Shown: positions 11,806 to 23,300 of the stretch, one piece after another | Position numbering within the stretch: position 1 is the stretch's first letter | Layout of the letters: each line of letters opens with the position of its first letter | Assembly (NCBI GenBank): GCA_029964075.1 | Contig: CM057140.1 | Coordinates: 5,164,643 to 5,228,642 of the forward strand | DNA length: 64,000 nucleotides | Source: Patiria pectinifera | Taxonomy: Eukaryota > Echinodermata > Asteroidea > Valvatida > Asterinidae | Direction of reading: 5' to 3' | Made by a program: the position numbers and the translations under genes | Notes under the pieces: generated by a model | Databases searched by the model: none | Told to the model about the DNA's origin: nothing | Seen by the model: the letters and a program-made list of their open reading frames with translations, nothing else

Positions 11806-12590
11806 CTGCAGAAAATATACAGCAAACTAAACGTTTAGTTTAAATGCATTTGATTAAACACATTGAGCACATTCTTCTGATTCAGGTGCTCATCGATATA
11901 TGTGTTAGACTACATGTTAATATTTTTATGTTACCAACATGAACGGTGCGTGGTGTTCAAAAATGTCATTACAGAACTTTTGGGGCAATTAGCGCCTCTG
12001 GGCTCTTATCTGAGATAAAATAGGTATCCGTTACACTGGGTGGAGCCCAGGACTAACCGACATTATTGCCACTTCACTGCATCTATCAATCTGTGAGGAG
12101 TGGTTATTATTACTTACGCAACACACAATACGCCGCACACAGACCCTTTACACCCCCGTGGTCAGCATTATGCCCGTGTAGAGTAATTATTAAGATGTTT
12201 ATCTCAACTTGAAGGTTCAACAGCATGCTAGCTCTGCACTCTGCGTTATATACTTCGTACACAACAGACGACTGGGATTTGATGTATCATTGTCACGTTA
12301 GGTGTACAATTTCCTTACAACAAATTGATAAAACAAAATTGATAAGAAACACTAAAAAAAACTGCAAATCTATGTCTGTTTACAACAGAACATAGGGCTT
12401 TTCCGCATTATGTTTTTTTTTTAAATCAATAACACGTCCCAGACTATTCATGTACAACGTTTGAAAGTATACGGTACAAATTTTTTTTAGTTTATCATGT
12501 AGCGTCTGTGGGATATATTATCCTAAAAAAAATGAATCCATATTAAACCAAACGTTTCGGACTACCTTTGTACGCAATTTTGACCCATTC
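11806..12590. other. Upstream flank of SLC7 gene, no exon recognised
   Basis: AT-rich. It may contain the remaining 5' exon or promoter of the transporter. I could not identify a convincing leader exon because N-termini of this family are not conserved. Confidence 0.35.
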
Positions 12591-13260
12591 GGACTGACGT
12601 TTTTTTTTCAATATGAGACTTTTAAAAATGCATCTTTATGATAACGCCCAAGCCCTGAGATGACGTCATCTTGATAACACTGGTCAATGCACTTTTTTGC
12701 ATAGTGGTCTTGGTTTGTACCAAGTTCGTCAATCCAATGAAAGGAAGTGTTAAATTTTGGAAGCGGATGAAATTGTAAATATAAACAAAATCATAAAAAA
12801 AAGCCGATGACGTCATTATGACGTCATTTCGGATTTTGCTTACTAGTACCATTATCTACCTTCCCACCAAGTTTCATGACAATCGAAATTTCCCTATATG
12901 TGTTTTAAAAAGTCGCATTTTGGTGACGTCATGATGACGTCACACATTTTTCAAAATTTATTACATATACCTATTAGCTAACAAACATAATACAAAAAGA
13001 ATTTGGAATTTAGCATGTTGGATTCGAGAGATATAGTGCTAATCTTCAAATTTAAACTTTAAAAATCTATGTAAAATCACACAATGACGTCATGATGACG
13101 TCATCTCATTTTTTACCTATAACACATCCTGGCCTACCTAAATACCAAGTTTCAACCCAATCGGCTTTCAGTTTTGGAGATATAGGACTTTAAAATATGC
13201 ACATTTGTGATGACGTCACGTGACTTATGGTGACGTCATGATGACGTCACTCTTCAGCAT
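12590..13260. repeat. Degenerate tandem repeat with paired TGACGTCA sites
   Basis: Monomers of roughly 115-160 bp recur, each with an 'accaagtttca..aatcg' type stretch and one or two TGACGTCA octamers. Octamers start at 12661, 12808, 12819, 12924, 12935, 13085, 13096, 13211, 13231 and 13242. The doublets are 11 bp apart start to start. The same signal continues, more decayed, to about 14740. Confidence 0.75.
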
Positions 13261-13379
13261 ACAACTTTGCCAGAGGGACTATGCCTGTGGTAAGTTTGAA
13301 TGATGTTTCACAAAGATTAATGCCAAAAGTGGCACTGAGAAAGAAAAAAACGTGTACAAAGTCTTGGAGAATTAGGCGA

Positions 13380-13560
13380 CAAAAAGAAGAAGAAGAAGAA
13401 AGAAAAAAAAAGAAGAAGAAGAAGGAGAAGAAAAAAGGAGAACAAAAAGAAAGCTTTTTCCGTATCTATCCTCCCTCCCTCCCTCCCTCCCCCGATCCCT
13501 CCCTCCCTCCCTCCCACCCTCCCTCCTTCCTTCCTTCCTTCCTTCCTTCCTTCTTTCCGT
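13380..13560. repeat. Purine (GAA)n and pyrimidine (CCCT)n low-complexity tracts
   Basis: A GAA/GAAA-rich run (about 13380-13450) is followed by CCCT/CCTT runs (about 13470-13555). They could form triplex or slipped structures. Open frames across them are artefacts. Confidence 0.9.
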
Positions 13561-13564
13561 ACAG

Positions 13565-14907
13565 CACGTTTCCGTGGGTTTTCTCCTAAGCGGTTTATGA
13601 TAGGAACTTGTACCTTTCAATAGATATCGACCCTCATGCTAAGTGGTGCATATTACTCTGACGTCCCTATGACGTCATCGGGAGTCAAATTACAAGCGAT
13701 TTTAGCTGAAAAAGTCACCAATTTCTTTCACCTGTAACTCTTGAACAAAGTAATCAATGATGTTCATATTCTGTAATCAGATAGACCATTGATTGATAAA
13801 CAGTTTTGTCGTGTACGTGAAATTGCTTGACTTTTACTTCCGGGTCTACCGGAAGGTCAATGTTAGGGGAAATCAAAATGAAGTAATTAGCCTGAAATCA
13901 AAACAAAACAGAATTCTTCCGAACGGTTTACGGGATTATCATAAAACCTAGTGTGAACTTGTACCATGTTACGAAGATGTTATAAATTGTGTTACGTCAT
14001 CATGACGTTATCAGGTATCAAATTACAAGTGATTTGATGGCGCGATTTGACAAAATAGTTCGACCTAATATCTTGTGAACTAAATAGAGTATCGTCTTCA
14101 TTTTTTCGTGAGGCTGTAGACGGTGCCTTGAGCAATATTTCTAATTCCCGGGCACAAAACTGCTTGACCTTCGCTTCCGGTGTTACCGGAAGTGCAATAG
14201 AAACTTAAGTGCAATAGAAACTTAATACAACTCGAAAACGGAAGCATTTTACTACAGACAAATACATTATGGAAGTGTTAAGTGAGGAATGCCAAACACA
14301 AAAACATAAATTTGACGTCATCCAACGAAAGGGTGCCCTCTATCAGCACATCAAAAACAGTTTAATCTTTTGAAATGTTAAAACCCGCAATCAACTGTTT
14401 ATGAAATTGCCCCTATATATCCCGTGAGCAACCACAAATGAATTTGCAAGGTTTCATAATCATGACGTCATCAGACCGAAAAGTACTGTAGGGAGAATTC
14501 AACAATTATCATTTTATAATTTAAATCCATCATTATGATCCCTGTCTCATGACATGTTTTTGCCCAAAAAATGACATCTGTTACAATTAATATTGACCCT
14601 TTGCTTCCAAATACTGTGACGTCATTAAATCGGACGTTGGGTATTTTTATTACATACACTTAAATTAAATATTTCCATGCGTTGTTTTAACTTATAGATA
14701 AACAATTGTTCTCCCTCCCCTTTTTTGACTGATGACGTCATTAAACCAGAAATAACTTGTACGAGTACCTACATTTTTACTTAAATTTATCATACCCTAA
14801 AAGACCCATACCCATACCCATATTGATAACCTGGACAATGTCTAATGAAATAGTTGACTACCCGACCACTCTGCGTTTGTGACAACAAACGCGAACCCTT
14901 AGTGTTA
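13565..14907 (+). mobile_element. Diverged copy of the U4 repeat with hairpin/CTTAG end (possible Helitron-like)
   Basis: Aligns with the U4 segment of the large repeat (for example 22825-23790): 'gggttttctcctaa.cggtttatgat', two CCGGAAG-bearing inverted repeats and TGACGTCA sites occur in the same order. It ends with GCGTTTGT, four bases, ACAAACGC and a CTTAG before T. Similarity to the other copies stops just there, as expected of an element terminus. A hairpin a few bases before a CTAG-like end is a Helitron feature; no helicase gene is present. Confidence 0.5.
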
Positions 14908-15059
14908 ATATTGAATTGTGAACCCTCGCCCCTACTTTTTCAAAAAGGTGTCTTCCTCGATCTTGTCTTGCCTAGTATGTGTTTTTTTCACAAGGTGCTT
15001 CGTGTTGTGCTGACTGTATTCTGTCAAGTATTTGTCTTCGGTAATTTATTTATCTGAGC

Positions 15060-16004
<945 letters not shown>

Positions 16005-16112
16005 AATGTAATTGTCTTCTATCACAATTCACAGTGCTCGATACATCTCTGCAGAGCTATAAACATGCAATAAATTCAGAATATGAGTTAAACAAACTTT
16101 GGCATATCTCTC

Positions 16113-16156
16113 TTCTGAACAGACTGTTTCGTACCATAAGGCACTCATCAGCAGAA
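16113..16156 (-). ncRNA. Hammerhead ribozyme, type I minimal form, of Penelope-like element
   Basis: On the minus strand the 44 bases read TTCTG-CTGATGA-GTGCC-TTAT-GGTAC-GAAA, then a tiny stem and TTCAGAA. CUGAUGA and GAAA core boxes are both perfect. Stem I is TTCTG/CAGAA (5 bp), stem II GTGCC/GGTAC with a four-base loop (one G-U), stem III ACA/TGT with a three-base loop. Cleavage is predicted after the U that follows UGU. Very short stem III is usual for hammerheads in Penelope-like elements, where activity probably needs dimers. It lies about 95 bases past the stop codon of the endonuclease frame. Confidence 0.9.
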
Positions 16157-16250
16157 TGACGAAAAATAGGATACAAGTAGCATCTTACCTTATTTCGAAT
16201 CAAGCGCGCGCACGCGTTACGCGCGTTACGTCATTAAAGTTAGTACGCGT

Positions 16251-17060
16251 TTACGTCACTGAAGTTAGGACACATCTGTCTCGATGCCTGCACTTGGAGA
16301 CGATTTCGCTTCTCTTATTTAGTGTACCTAGATCTGGCCTACATATGATTATATACTTTTCTGCTATACACAAATTGCATCTCTTGTTTACGTTAGAGTA
16401 TGGCAGTGCTTTCAGAATGTCCCATTTGATTTCAAAGTCTTTCCCCTCGTCCTTTAAGTCCCATATATGTTTACTTAGCTCTGTTTGCGCCCTCTTGCTC
16501 TCGGATCTGAATGACTGCTTGTGGTTCGCCAGTCTCGCCTTGAGGGTTGTGGATGTCAGCCCGACGTATGCCTCCTTCCTGCCTTCGCTCGTGACGGTGG
16601 CCTGGTACACGATGTTCTTACTGAGGCACTCCCCATTCAGCGGGCATTCGGCATTGCGGGGGCAACTGCATGTTCTACCACCGACGTCGTCCTCTTGTTT
16701 CACCTTCCGTTTGTTGATTGACTGGATCGTTGCCTTCATGTTCGGCATGCTGCTGTAGGATAACTTTACTGTGTTCCGGTTAAGCAGTTTGTGAAGCTTA
16801 TGTTCCTTGGGGAAGCATTTGTCTATCAGCTGAAGGAAGTTCTTTCCAATGTTGGTACGTACGTTCTTGTTGTATGGCGGGTTGTACCATGTCACCTCCC
16901 TTTTTCTAGTCCTTTTCCTTGTGTTATTGCCCGGCGTGTATGTCAACTGATACTTGTGCCCGCTTTTTTGCAGAGCCTCTTGGTAGGCTGGGGCAGCTTT
17001 CTCGAATGCCTCCTTGGTCGACGAGATGTTGGAGAGCCGCTTGTTGATTCCTGGACCCAT
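16251..17060 (-). CDS. Penelope-like GIY-YIG endonuclease domain, RT missing
   Basis: Open frame of 269 codons. It starts in the region just after the RT core of Penelope-like polyproteins (INKRLSNISS, then AAPAYQEALQKSGH). A Cys-rich linker follows (CSCPRNAECPLNGEC, about residues 142-156). The GIY-YIG domain comes next: VYQATV and EAYVGLTSTTLKARLANH (about residues 162-190) carry the two beta-strand motifs and the catalytic Arg. CNLCIAEKYII (about 231-241) carries the Glu and the ending LNKRSEIVSKCRH is typical of Neptune/Poseidon-type elements. The nuclease nicks target DNA for reverse transcription. The frame is intact but lacks the RT, so it is a dead-on-arrival fragment. The ATG at 17060 is only the first in the frame, not a proven start. 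Confidence 0.88.
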   Translation of the reverse strand: MGPGINKRLSNISSTKEAFEKAAPAYQEALQKSGHKYQLTYTPGNNTRKRTRKREVTWYNPPYNKNVRTNIGKNFLQLIDKCFPKEHKLHKLLNRNTVKLSYSSMPNMKATIQSINKRKVKQEDDVGGRTCSCPRNAECPLNGECLSKNIVYQATVTSEGRKEAYVGLTSTTLKARLANHKQSFRSESKRAQTELSKHIWDLKDEGKDFEIKWDILKALPYSNVNKRCNLCIAEKYIIICRPDLGTLNKRSEIVSKCRHRDRCVLTSVT

Positions 17061-17069
17061 GTTTTGTTG

Positions 17070-17342
17070 ATTGGACTTGGAAATGATGTCAGCCGAAACC
17101 CAGGCCCTCCATTAAACTCTTCGCTTGACGACCCCCCTGCACCGTGTGGTGTTTGTGGAGATGAAGTAGGTTATTATCCAGAGAAGGGTATCCAATGTGA
17201 AGAGTGTGAAAAATGGAATCATGCCGCTTGCATCAACATGAGTAGTAAATCTTACAACCTGTTGGCTAATTGTAGTACCTCATGGATTTGTGATGGGTGT
17301 GGTCACCCCAATTTTTCTGGTTCGCTATTTAGTTGTGACTGA
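17070..17342 (+). pseudogene. 2A-like motif and PHD finger of CR1-like element
   Basis: Reads LLIGLGNDVSRNPGP, close to the ribosome-skipping 2A consensus D-V/I-E-x-N-P-G-P but with Ser in place of Glu. A PHD-type zinc finger follows (CGVC, CEEC, HAAC, CDGC). Zinc ligands C4HC3 are all present. PHD fingers and 2A-like leaders are known at the front of CR1-type proteins in marine invertebrates. The frame breaks near 17330. Confidence 0.75.
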
Positions 17343-17506
17343 TTTTGAAACTGAAAATCCCTTTACTCCACTTGACTCAGACCAGTCTTTGAGTGATGTA
17401 CAACCCCTTGCTGCATCATCCCCCAAACCGCTTTGTAAACCAGGAAGAGAAATCCTTCCCTGCGTGACACAGCAAAAACAAAGTCTAAGAAACCCACCAG
17501 AGCGAA

Positions 17507-18250
17507 GAAGCTTATTGTCATTAACATCAATTTTCAAAGTCTGAAAAATAAGGCTTCTGAACTTTTGGCTATCCTACATGAACATAAGCCGGACATTCTT
17601 ATTGGCACAGAAACTTGGTTAAATGAAAAGATTCTTGATGCTGAGCTTTTCCCACCAGAGTACGCTGTCTTTAGAAAAGATCATAATGATGGCTACGGGG
17701 GTGTCTTGATAGCTGTCAAAAACCTCTCCTGTCTTCTAGCGGATGAATTAAATTCTGACGCTGAATGTATCTGAGTTCGCGTTGAATGTGGACCTAAGAC
17801 GAAGGTGTACGTGGGGGCTTTCTACAACCCAGACTTCTCTCATGAACCGATTGATAGACTTGATACATCTCTCTCAAAGCTCCATCAATTAACCAAAGGA
17901 AAAGGTGAAATTTGGTTGGGAGGAGATTTCAACTTGAAAGACATCAATTGGGACGATAGGTTGGTTAAGGTTGGCGCCCGGTTTTCTGCTCAATGCAGTA
18001 AGTTAGTTGACATCTGTAACTCCTTCAACTTAGACCAATTTGTTCTTGATCCCACCCGGAAGGAAAGTATTCTTGACTTGTTTATGACGAACAACCCCAC
18101 CATCGTTGAATCCACCTGGGTGCTTCTTGGTTGTGGAGATCACAGCATGGTGAAAATTCTGATTAACGCTGGAGGTGTAACTACCAAACCAGTTCGTTGG
18201 AAATTCTTCCTGCACAAAAAGGGAAGTTTGAAGACCTCCATAATGATTTG
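17507..18250 (+). pseudogene. APE-type endonuclease domain of CR1-like element
   Basis: Exonuclease-endonuclease-phosphatase fold. Visible landmarks are the N-terminal LIVININFQSLKNK, the catalytic Glu in GTETWL, GGDFN, and the C-terminal GDHSM box. One in-frame TGA at 17772-17774 interrupts it, and the frame shifts around 18195 before the RT part. In the intact element this domain nicks the target to prime reverse transcription. Confidence 0.85.
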
Positions 18251-19505
18251 AAGAACGTTGGTGAAAATTTTCTCGATGAATTGAATCTAAGGACAGTTAA
18301 TGAAAATTTGATTCTTCTGAGAGACACCCTCAACGCGTTTACTGAAAAGTTCATTCCATCCAAGTACTCCTCTACGAGATTTAATTTGACATGGTTCTCT
18401 CCTGCGCTCCGTCGTCAAAGCAGAAAGCTTCAACGTATGTATAATAAACAGAAGAAAACTAACTCTGATGAGGACTCCAAACTGTTTAGAAGCGCCCGGA
18501 AAATGTATAAAAGAGACCTCAACAGAGCTCACCAGCAATACATCTTCTGTATGCTTGGGGAAGATCTCCAACATAACCCAAACAAGTTCTGGAAATATGT
18601 CAAATCAAAACGAACTGACAATGTAGGCGTCCATCCACTGAAGAATGGCACTGACATTGTTTCAGACCAAGTTGGGAAGGCAAACATTCTCAACTCCTTC
18701 TTCAAATCAGTTTTCACCAAGGAAAACACATCCAACCTTCCTAATCTACAGCAGTCTGTTCCAGACATTGAATCACTTGAGATCGTGGATGAGGGTATCG
18801 AGAAACTTCTTCGTGATTTGAACCCCTCAAAGGCGTCGGGACCAGATAACATTCCTAATAAAATCCTTAAGGAATGCAGCGTCGAGTTGGCGCCACTGCT
18901 AGCAGCGCTGTTTAACCAATCTTTAAAATCTGGTGACCTCCCAGATGACTGGACTACAGCCAACGTGCCTCCTGTCTTCAAAAAAGGCAGTAAAAGTGAC
19001 CTCAGTAACTACCGCCCCATATCACTAACATCTGTGGTATGTAAATGTCTTGAGCACGTCATCCATCGTCATATAATGTTCCACATTGAGCAGTACCAGA
19101 TTTTGAGAGACTGCCAACATGGGTTTTAAAAAAGCAGAGGGTGTGACACTCAACTCCTCATTACCATTGATGACATAGCTAAATCAATCGAGAAAGGCAA
19201 ACAGGTTGACGCAAACTGAGGCACTATACCATCATCGGTAATGTGCACAAGTGGATCTCAACTTTCCTTACAACACGTACCCAGCAAGTCGTCCTGGAGG
19301 GTAAAAGTTCTACAACAGCTGAAGTCTTATCTGGAGTCCCCCAGGGCACTGTCTTGGGTCCCCTGCTGTTTCTCCTCTACGTTAACGACATCCCTTCATA
19401 GGTTTCTTCGAAAATCAGACTGTTTGCTGATGACGCCATACTTTACAGAGAAGTAGAGGAAACATCTGATTCTACATCCCTGCAAAGCGATTTGGATCGA
19501 TCCCT
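18197..19505 (+). pseudogene. Reverse transcriptase of CR1-like element, internally deleted
   Basis: An open stretch to 19129 holds the linker and RT motifs 0-2 (SGPDNIP, VPPVFKKG, NYRPISL), ending at QHGF with a stop. Past a frame change come IEKGKQVDA and then, near 19215, a deletion that removes motif A with its catalytic Asp. Motif B (SGVPQGTVLGPLL) and motif C (LFADDAIL) follow, with a stop between them near 19398. The sequence ends at about 19505 in the large repeat. It cannot make a working enzyme. Confidence 0.9.
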
Positions 19506-19657
19506 ATGGTTGCCTATCCTTTCGAGACACGTGAAAGAAGCTGACCTCAAACACCATACCAGTCAATAGTGTGTTGGGTGATGACTGAGCAAGTGGCGGA
19601 AAAAGTAGTTAAGGTCACACAGTTTGTCAAGGGAAGCCTATTTCAACATGAGCGGGC

Positions 19658-20141
19658 CAGATACGTTACACCAGATACGTTACTGATTATGAATTCATCA
19701 TGCAAATGTTATGCTGACGTCAACAAACATGGGCTATGTCATTGATTCCCACACTGTCTACACGTTTTAAAGTTTCTGAACACATTTAATTGTGATTCAT
19801 AGAGCGCATGCTTGCCGAGAAAGATTGTAACGTTGAGCTGAGTTTCTGTCGAATATTCTAAGTTTAGAGTAGCATCATACAATGTTTTTTTAATGGTAAA
19901 ATATGTAACTTGTAGAATCTGTAGATAAAGATTTTAGGAAGTGAGGGGTTGTAATTGCACAACAACTTGATAACATGACACCGTCGTTGTTGGTTTACAT
20001 AGAATATCTTAGTTTATTATGGTAACGTATCTGATCAGCCTGGTAACGTATCTGATCAGCTCGGTAACGTATCTGTTCAAATATCAATCTTTAATGTGCG
20101 AGCGTAGCTAAGATGATCTGATCAGCTCGGTAACGTATCTG
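19658..20141. repeat. 12-bp motif array CAGATACGTTAC / GTAACGTATCTG, copy 1
   Basis: Forward motifs at 19658 and 19672. Reverse-complement motifs at 20022, 20043, 20064 and 20130, with one more at 21349. Left motifs read CAGATACGTTAC and right motifs GTAACGTATCTG, so the set points inward. Spacing is 14 bp in the left pair and 21 bp in the first right-hand motifs. Confidence 0.9.
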
Positions 20142-20247
20142 TTCAAATATCAATCTTTAATTTGCGAGCGTAGCTATTATGATACAATTAAATGTATTGT
20201 TCAGACATTATCTCTAAGCTACAGGGACACTTAAATGATGGTTTCGA

Positions 20248-20307
20248 GGGTTCGGGTGGTAGTGTAGGTGGGTTGGTTGGGGTGAACTTAGGGGTGGGAG
20301 GTGGGGC
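20248..20307 (+). other. G-rich tract, possible G-quadruplex
   Basis: At least seven runs of three or four G within 60 bp on the plus strand, separated by short spacers. The tract is repeated almost unchanged in copy 2 at 29691-29752. Confidence 0.6.
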
Positions 20308-23300
20308 AGCTCAACACACTTGGGAAAAGGAAATTCTGACCTCCATCCTGTGTGCCTATATTTAATTTTAAATCATTTGGTCATAGTTGATCAGGATTGT
20401 TTGCCAGGGGGTGCACTAGTTGCATTTTAGTAAAGTCATTAACCGTGATATGCATGCGCAAAACATATCACGTGAACAAAACGTCACATGATTATTCCGT
20501 ATAATTTATATTCCCCTGCTCTGACCCCCCAAAATGAAATAAAATAAAATAGAAAAAAAATATAACCTTAATATTAGCACAAGATGATATTCTAAACGCA
20601 GGCGCGGATCCAAACCACGGTCTCGATCCCCCCCCCCCCCCGTTTTGTTAAAAAATCGCCTTCGTTTTATTCCATGTGTTCATAAAATGCACATTATAAC
20701 GTAGAGTGACGAAATATGGGTTCATTTCTGCTGTGTGAAACAATGCAAACTCGACTTTTATTGATTGTTTTTTAATTGTCGGGTTCTGACTTTGTTCTTT
20801 TACAGGGTGTACACATTTTTATATTTTGACAACAACTTTGACAAGCGCGAGTGGCGTTTTCAATAACATCATTATAATATGATTGTTTACAGCAGCTGCT
20901 ATAACGTTTTGTGTAAGTGCTGCTTACTGCGTCATCCCGTATATGGTGTTTTAATTATAAATCTGATTTGCCAGATGTTACCAAAGCAGCTTGGCATTGT
21001 GGATCTCACTATCTCAATCTCATGGCAATTATTTGTATAATTACCTGTTCATCGAAATGATAATGACTAATTATTAGTTTATGGCAAATAAATGCGAAAT
21101 TGCAACATGCAAAGTGATAGATGTAGCAACTGAAATTATGTGCAGAGCAAATCGAGACAGACAATTTATGTGCCTTGTTTTCACAATCTAGAAAAAACAC
21201 GATGATTTCCGATGTACCTGTCAAATACTGTCATTCAAATCCCTCTATTTTCAGTCTGTCTTTCACAATGTGTAGCTCCGAAGTTCATATTGACTTAAGC
21301 CGCCCCAGTTTTTGTTTCAAAAACAACTTTTCTATAAATAAAATAGTGGTAACGTATCTGTTAGGTTGTTAAAACACGTTTAGTTAGAAGGTTAAATTTC
21401 AAGTATTTATGGGGGAAAAATGGTTTAGTTAGAAATCAGTACTGTTTTGTTCCATGTCCTGGAGCTATTAAACTTTACGATTTTGAGCAGATTTCATATA
21501 TTCATTGTAGTTGATAGTTTGTAAAGTCCTAGTTCCAACTTGAACACTTTAACGAAGAATGAGCCAGCAATGCCTTTGGGCTTGAGCTTTATAAATGATT
21601 TTTTATCAATAAAAACTGTCTTTGTGTGTGTCTAGTATGTGTGGTTATTTTATGCACAAGCCTCGCTGGTAAAAAATCTCCAGTTTATAATTCTGATACG
21701 AAATGGAAGTGACAGACCATACATAATTATTTTAAAAGTCTTTGGAGAAAGGAAATTACTATAATAGACATACTGTATGTAAAACACATCCAAAGATGGA
21801 TTTCTTTAAAATAAGCGACTTTTTCTAGGGAACAAAATTGTTCCAGAAAACTGAACCTGTCTTACCCCTCGATAAATGTTCCAAGGAATGAGATTCTTTA
21901 TAGGAAAAAAAAACAGTGTAGCAGTGTTACATGTGGCCCTTTTTGTCTTAATCAACATTTCATTCATTGCTTAATAATCGTCTTCACGATGGTAAAGACT
22001 GAGGATTCGGTAGTCATTGGCAAACATGATGACTGCGGTTTGAAGGTTAGAAGTTTGCCCACATGGTTTGAGATAACTCCAAATTTGGTGTGACAAAAGG
22101 CTAGGAATATATCAACAGATTATAATACTTTGAACTACATTTCATCGTTTTATTATTTAACATGTGAGAAGTTTATGTAAATAAATGATACATCTTCTCA
22201 TTTGTTTATCACGTACCTTGCTATACAAAAGTTCAGTCTTCAGGTTTCATTGAATCGTGAAGGTACATGGAGCTAGCTGAATCCAGTTTGATTTCGTGGC
22301 GTGCACACGAGGTTAAGGGAAATCAGCATGGGCGAAACTCTACGCATGCGTGTATGAATTTTCATTGATATATTCTTTGTGAACTGGGGAATTGCGCATG
22401 CGTGGGCCGCTGGGCGGGGGCGCACCGTCACATATTGCTTGACTATTCTGCCAAACCCAGGCCGGTGTTGCATAATGATTTATACTGGCTATACCAACGA
22501 AATGGAACCGTATTAATTGAAGGACATCGGCGTAGGAACCCGGTACAGTACACACAAACAATCTGCAAGCACAGATGTTTTCTTTTTGTATCTACCCTGA
22601 TCCAGATTCAAGATCTAGCACATCACTTCTTTGAAAACATATTTGCCAGAAATACAAGTTCAAAGACAAGTTTAGAGCTGGGGCCCCTTCATTTTTACTA
22701 AACCCCAAATCGTGATTTGGCCGGCGCATAGGAAATGTTTTGCCTATTCACTGGTCTGCCCCACAACCCGACCACTGTCTGTTATTGTTCTGATAAATCT
22801 TTCTTCTTCTTTTTTGGACAATACTTCTCCGCGGGTTTTCTCCTAAACGGTTTATGATATGAACTTGTAACTTTCAACATATATCGACCCTCATCTTTAG
22901 TGGTGCGTATTACTCTGACGTTATGATGACGTCATCTTTCACCTATAACTCTCGTTTTCCAACCTTGTAATCAGATAGACCATTAAGTGATGAACATTTT
23001 TTTTGTACGTAAATCGCTTGACCTTTACTTCTGAGTCTACCGGAAGGTCAATGTTAGATCTATTCAAAACGAAGACTTTAGCCTGATATCAAAATAAAGC
23101 AACAATTCTTCCAAACGGTTTACGGTATGATCAGAAAACAGTGTGTGAACTTCATCGTAACGTCATCAGGCATCAAATTGCAAGCAAGGGCACATTTTGA
23201 CAAAATAGTTTGCGCTATAATTTTTTTAACTTTCGTGTTCGTTTTTTGTGAGGTTGTAGACTATGCCGTGAGAAACATTTCTTGTTCCCGGACACAAAAC

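Larger units (their letters stand above)
17060..19510 (+). mobile_element. CR1-like non-LTR retrotransposon, decayed and truncated
   Basis: Plus-strand remnant with, in order, a 2A-like motif (17085-17108), a PHD finger, an APE-type endonuclease and the front half of a reverse transcriptase. Both ends are missing. It joins the Penelope-like element on the left and the large repeat on the right. RT boxes (SKASGPDNIP, KSDLSNYRPISLTS, GVPQGTVLGPLLF, FADDAILYR) place it in the CR1/L2/jockey group; the exact clade needs a phylogeny. Stops, frameshifts and an internal deletion make it inactive. Confidence 0.88.

Noticed and set aside
13281..13620. Glu/Lys- and Pro-rich frames at 13.3-13.6 kb
   Set aside because: Low-complexity GAA and CCCT tracts.
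22402..22701. A ~65-codon frame repeated in U3 copies (also 32226, 36823, 49673)
   Set aside because: Kept only because the copies are recent duplicates; the opposite strand is equally open, copies differ in length, and no domain is recognisable.
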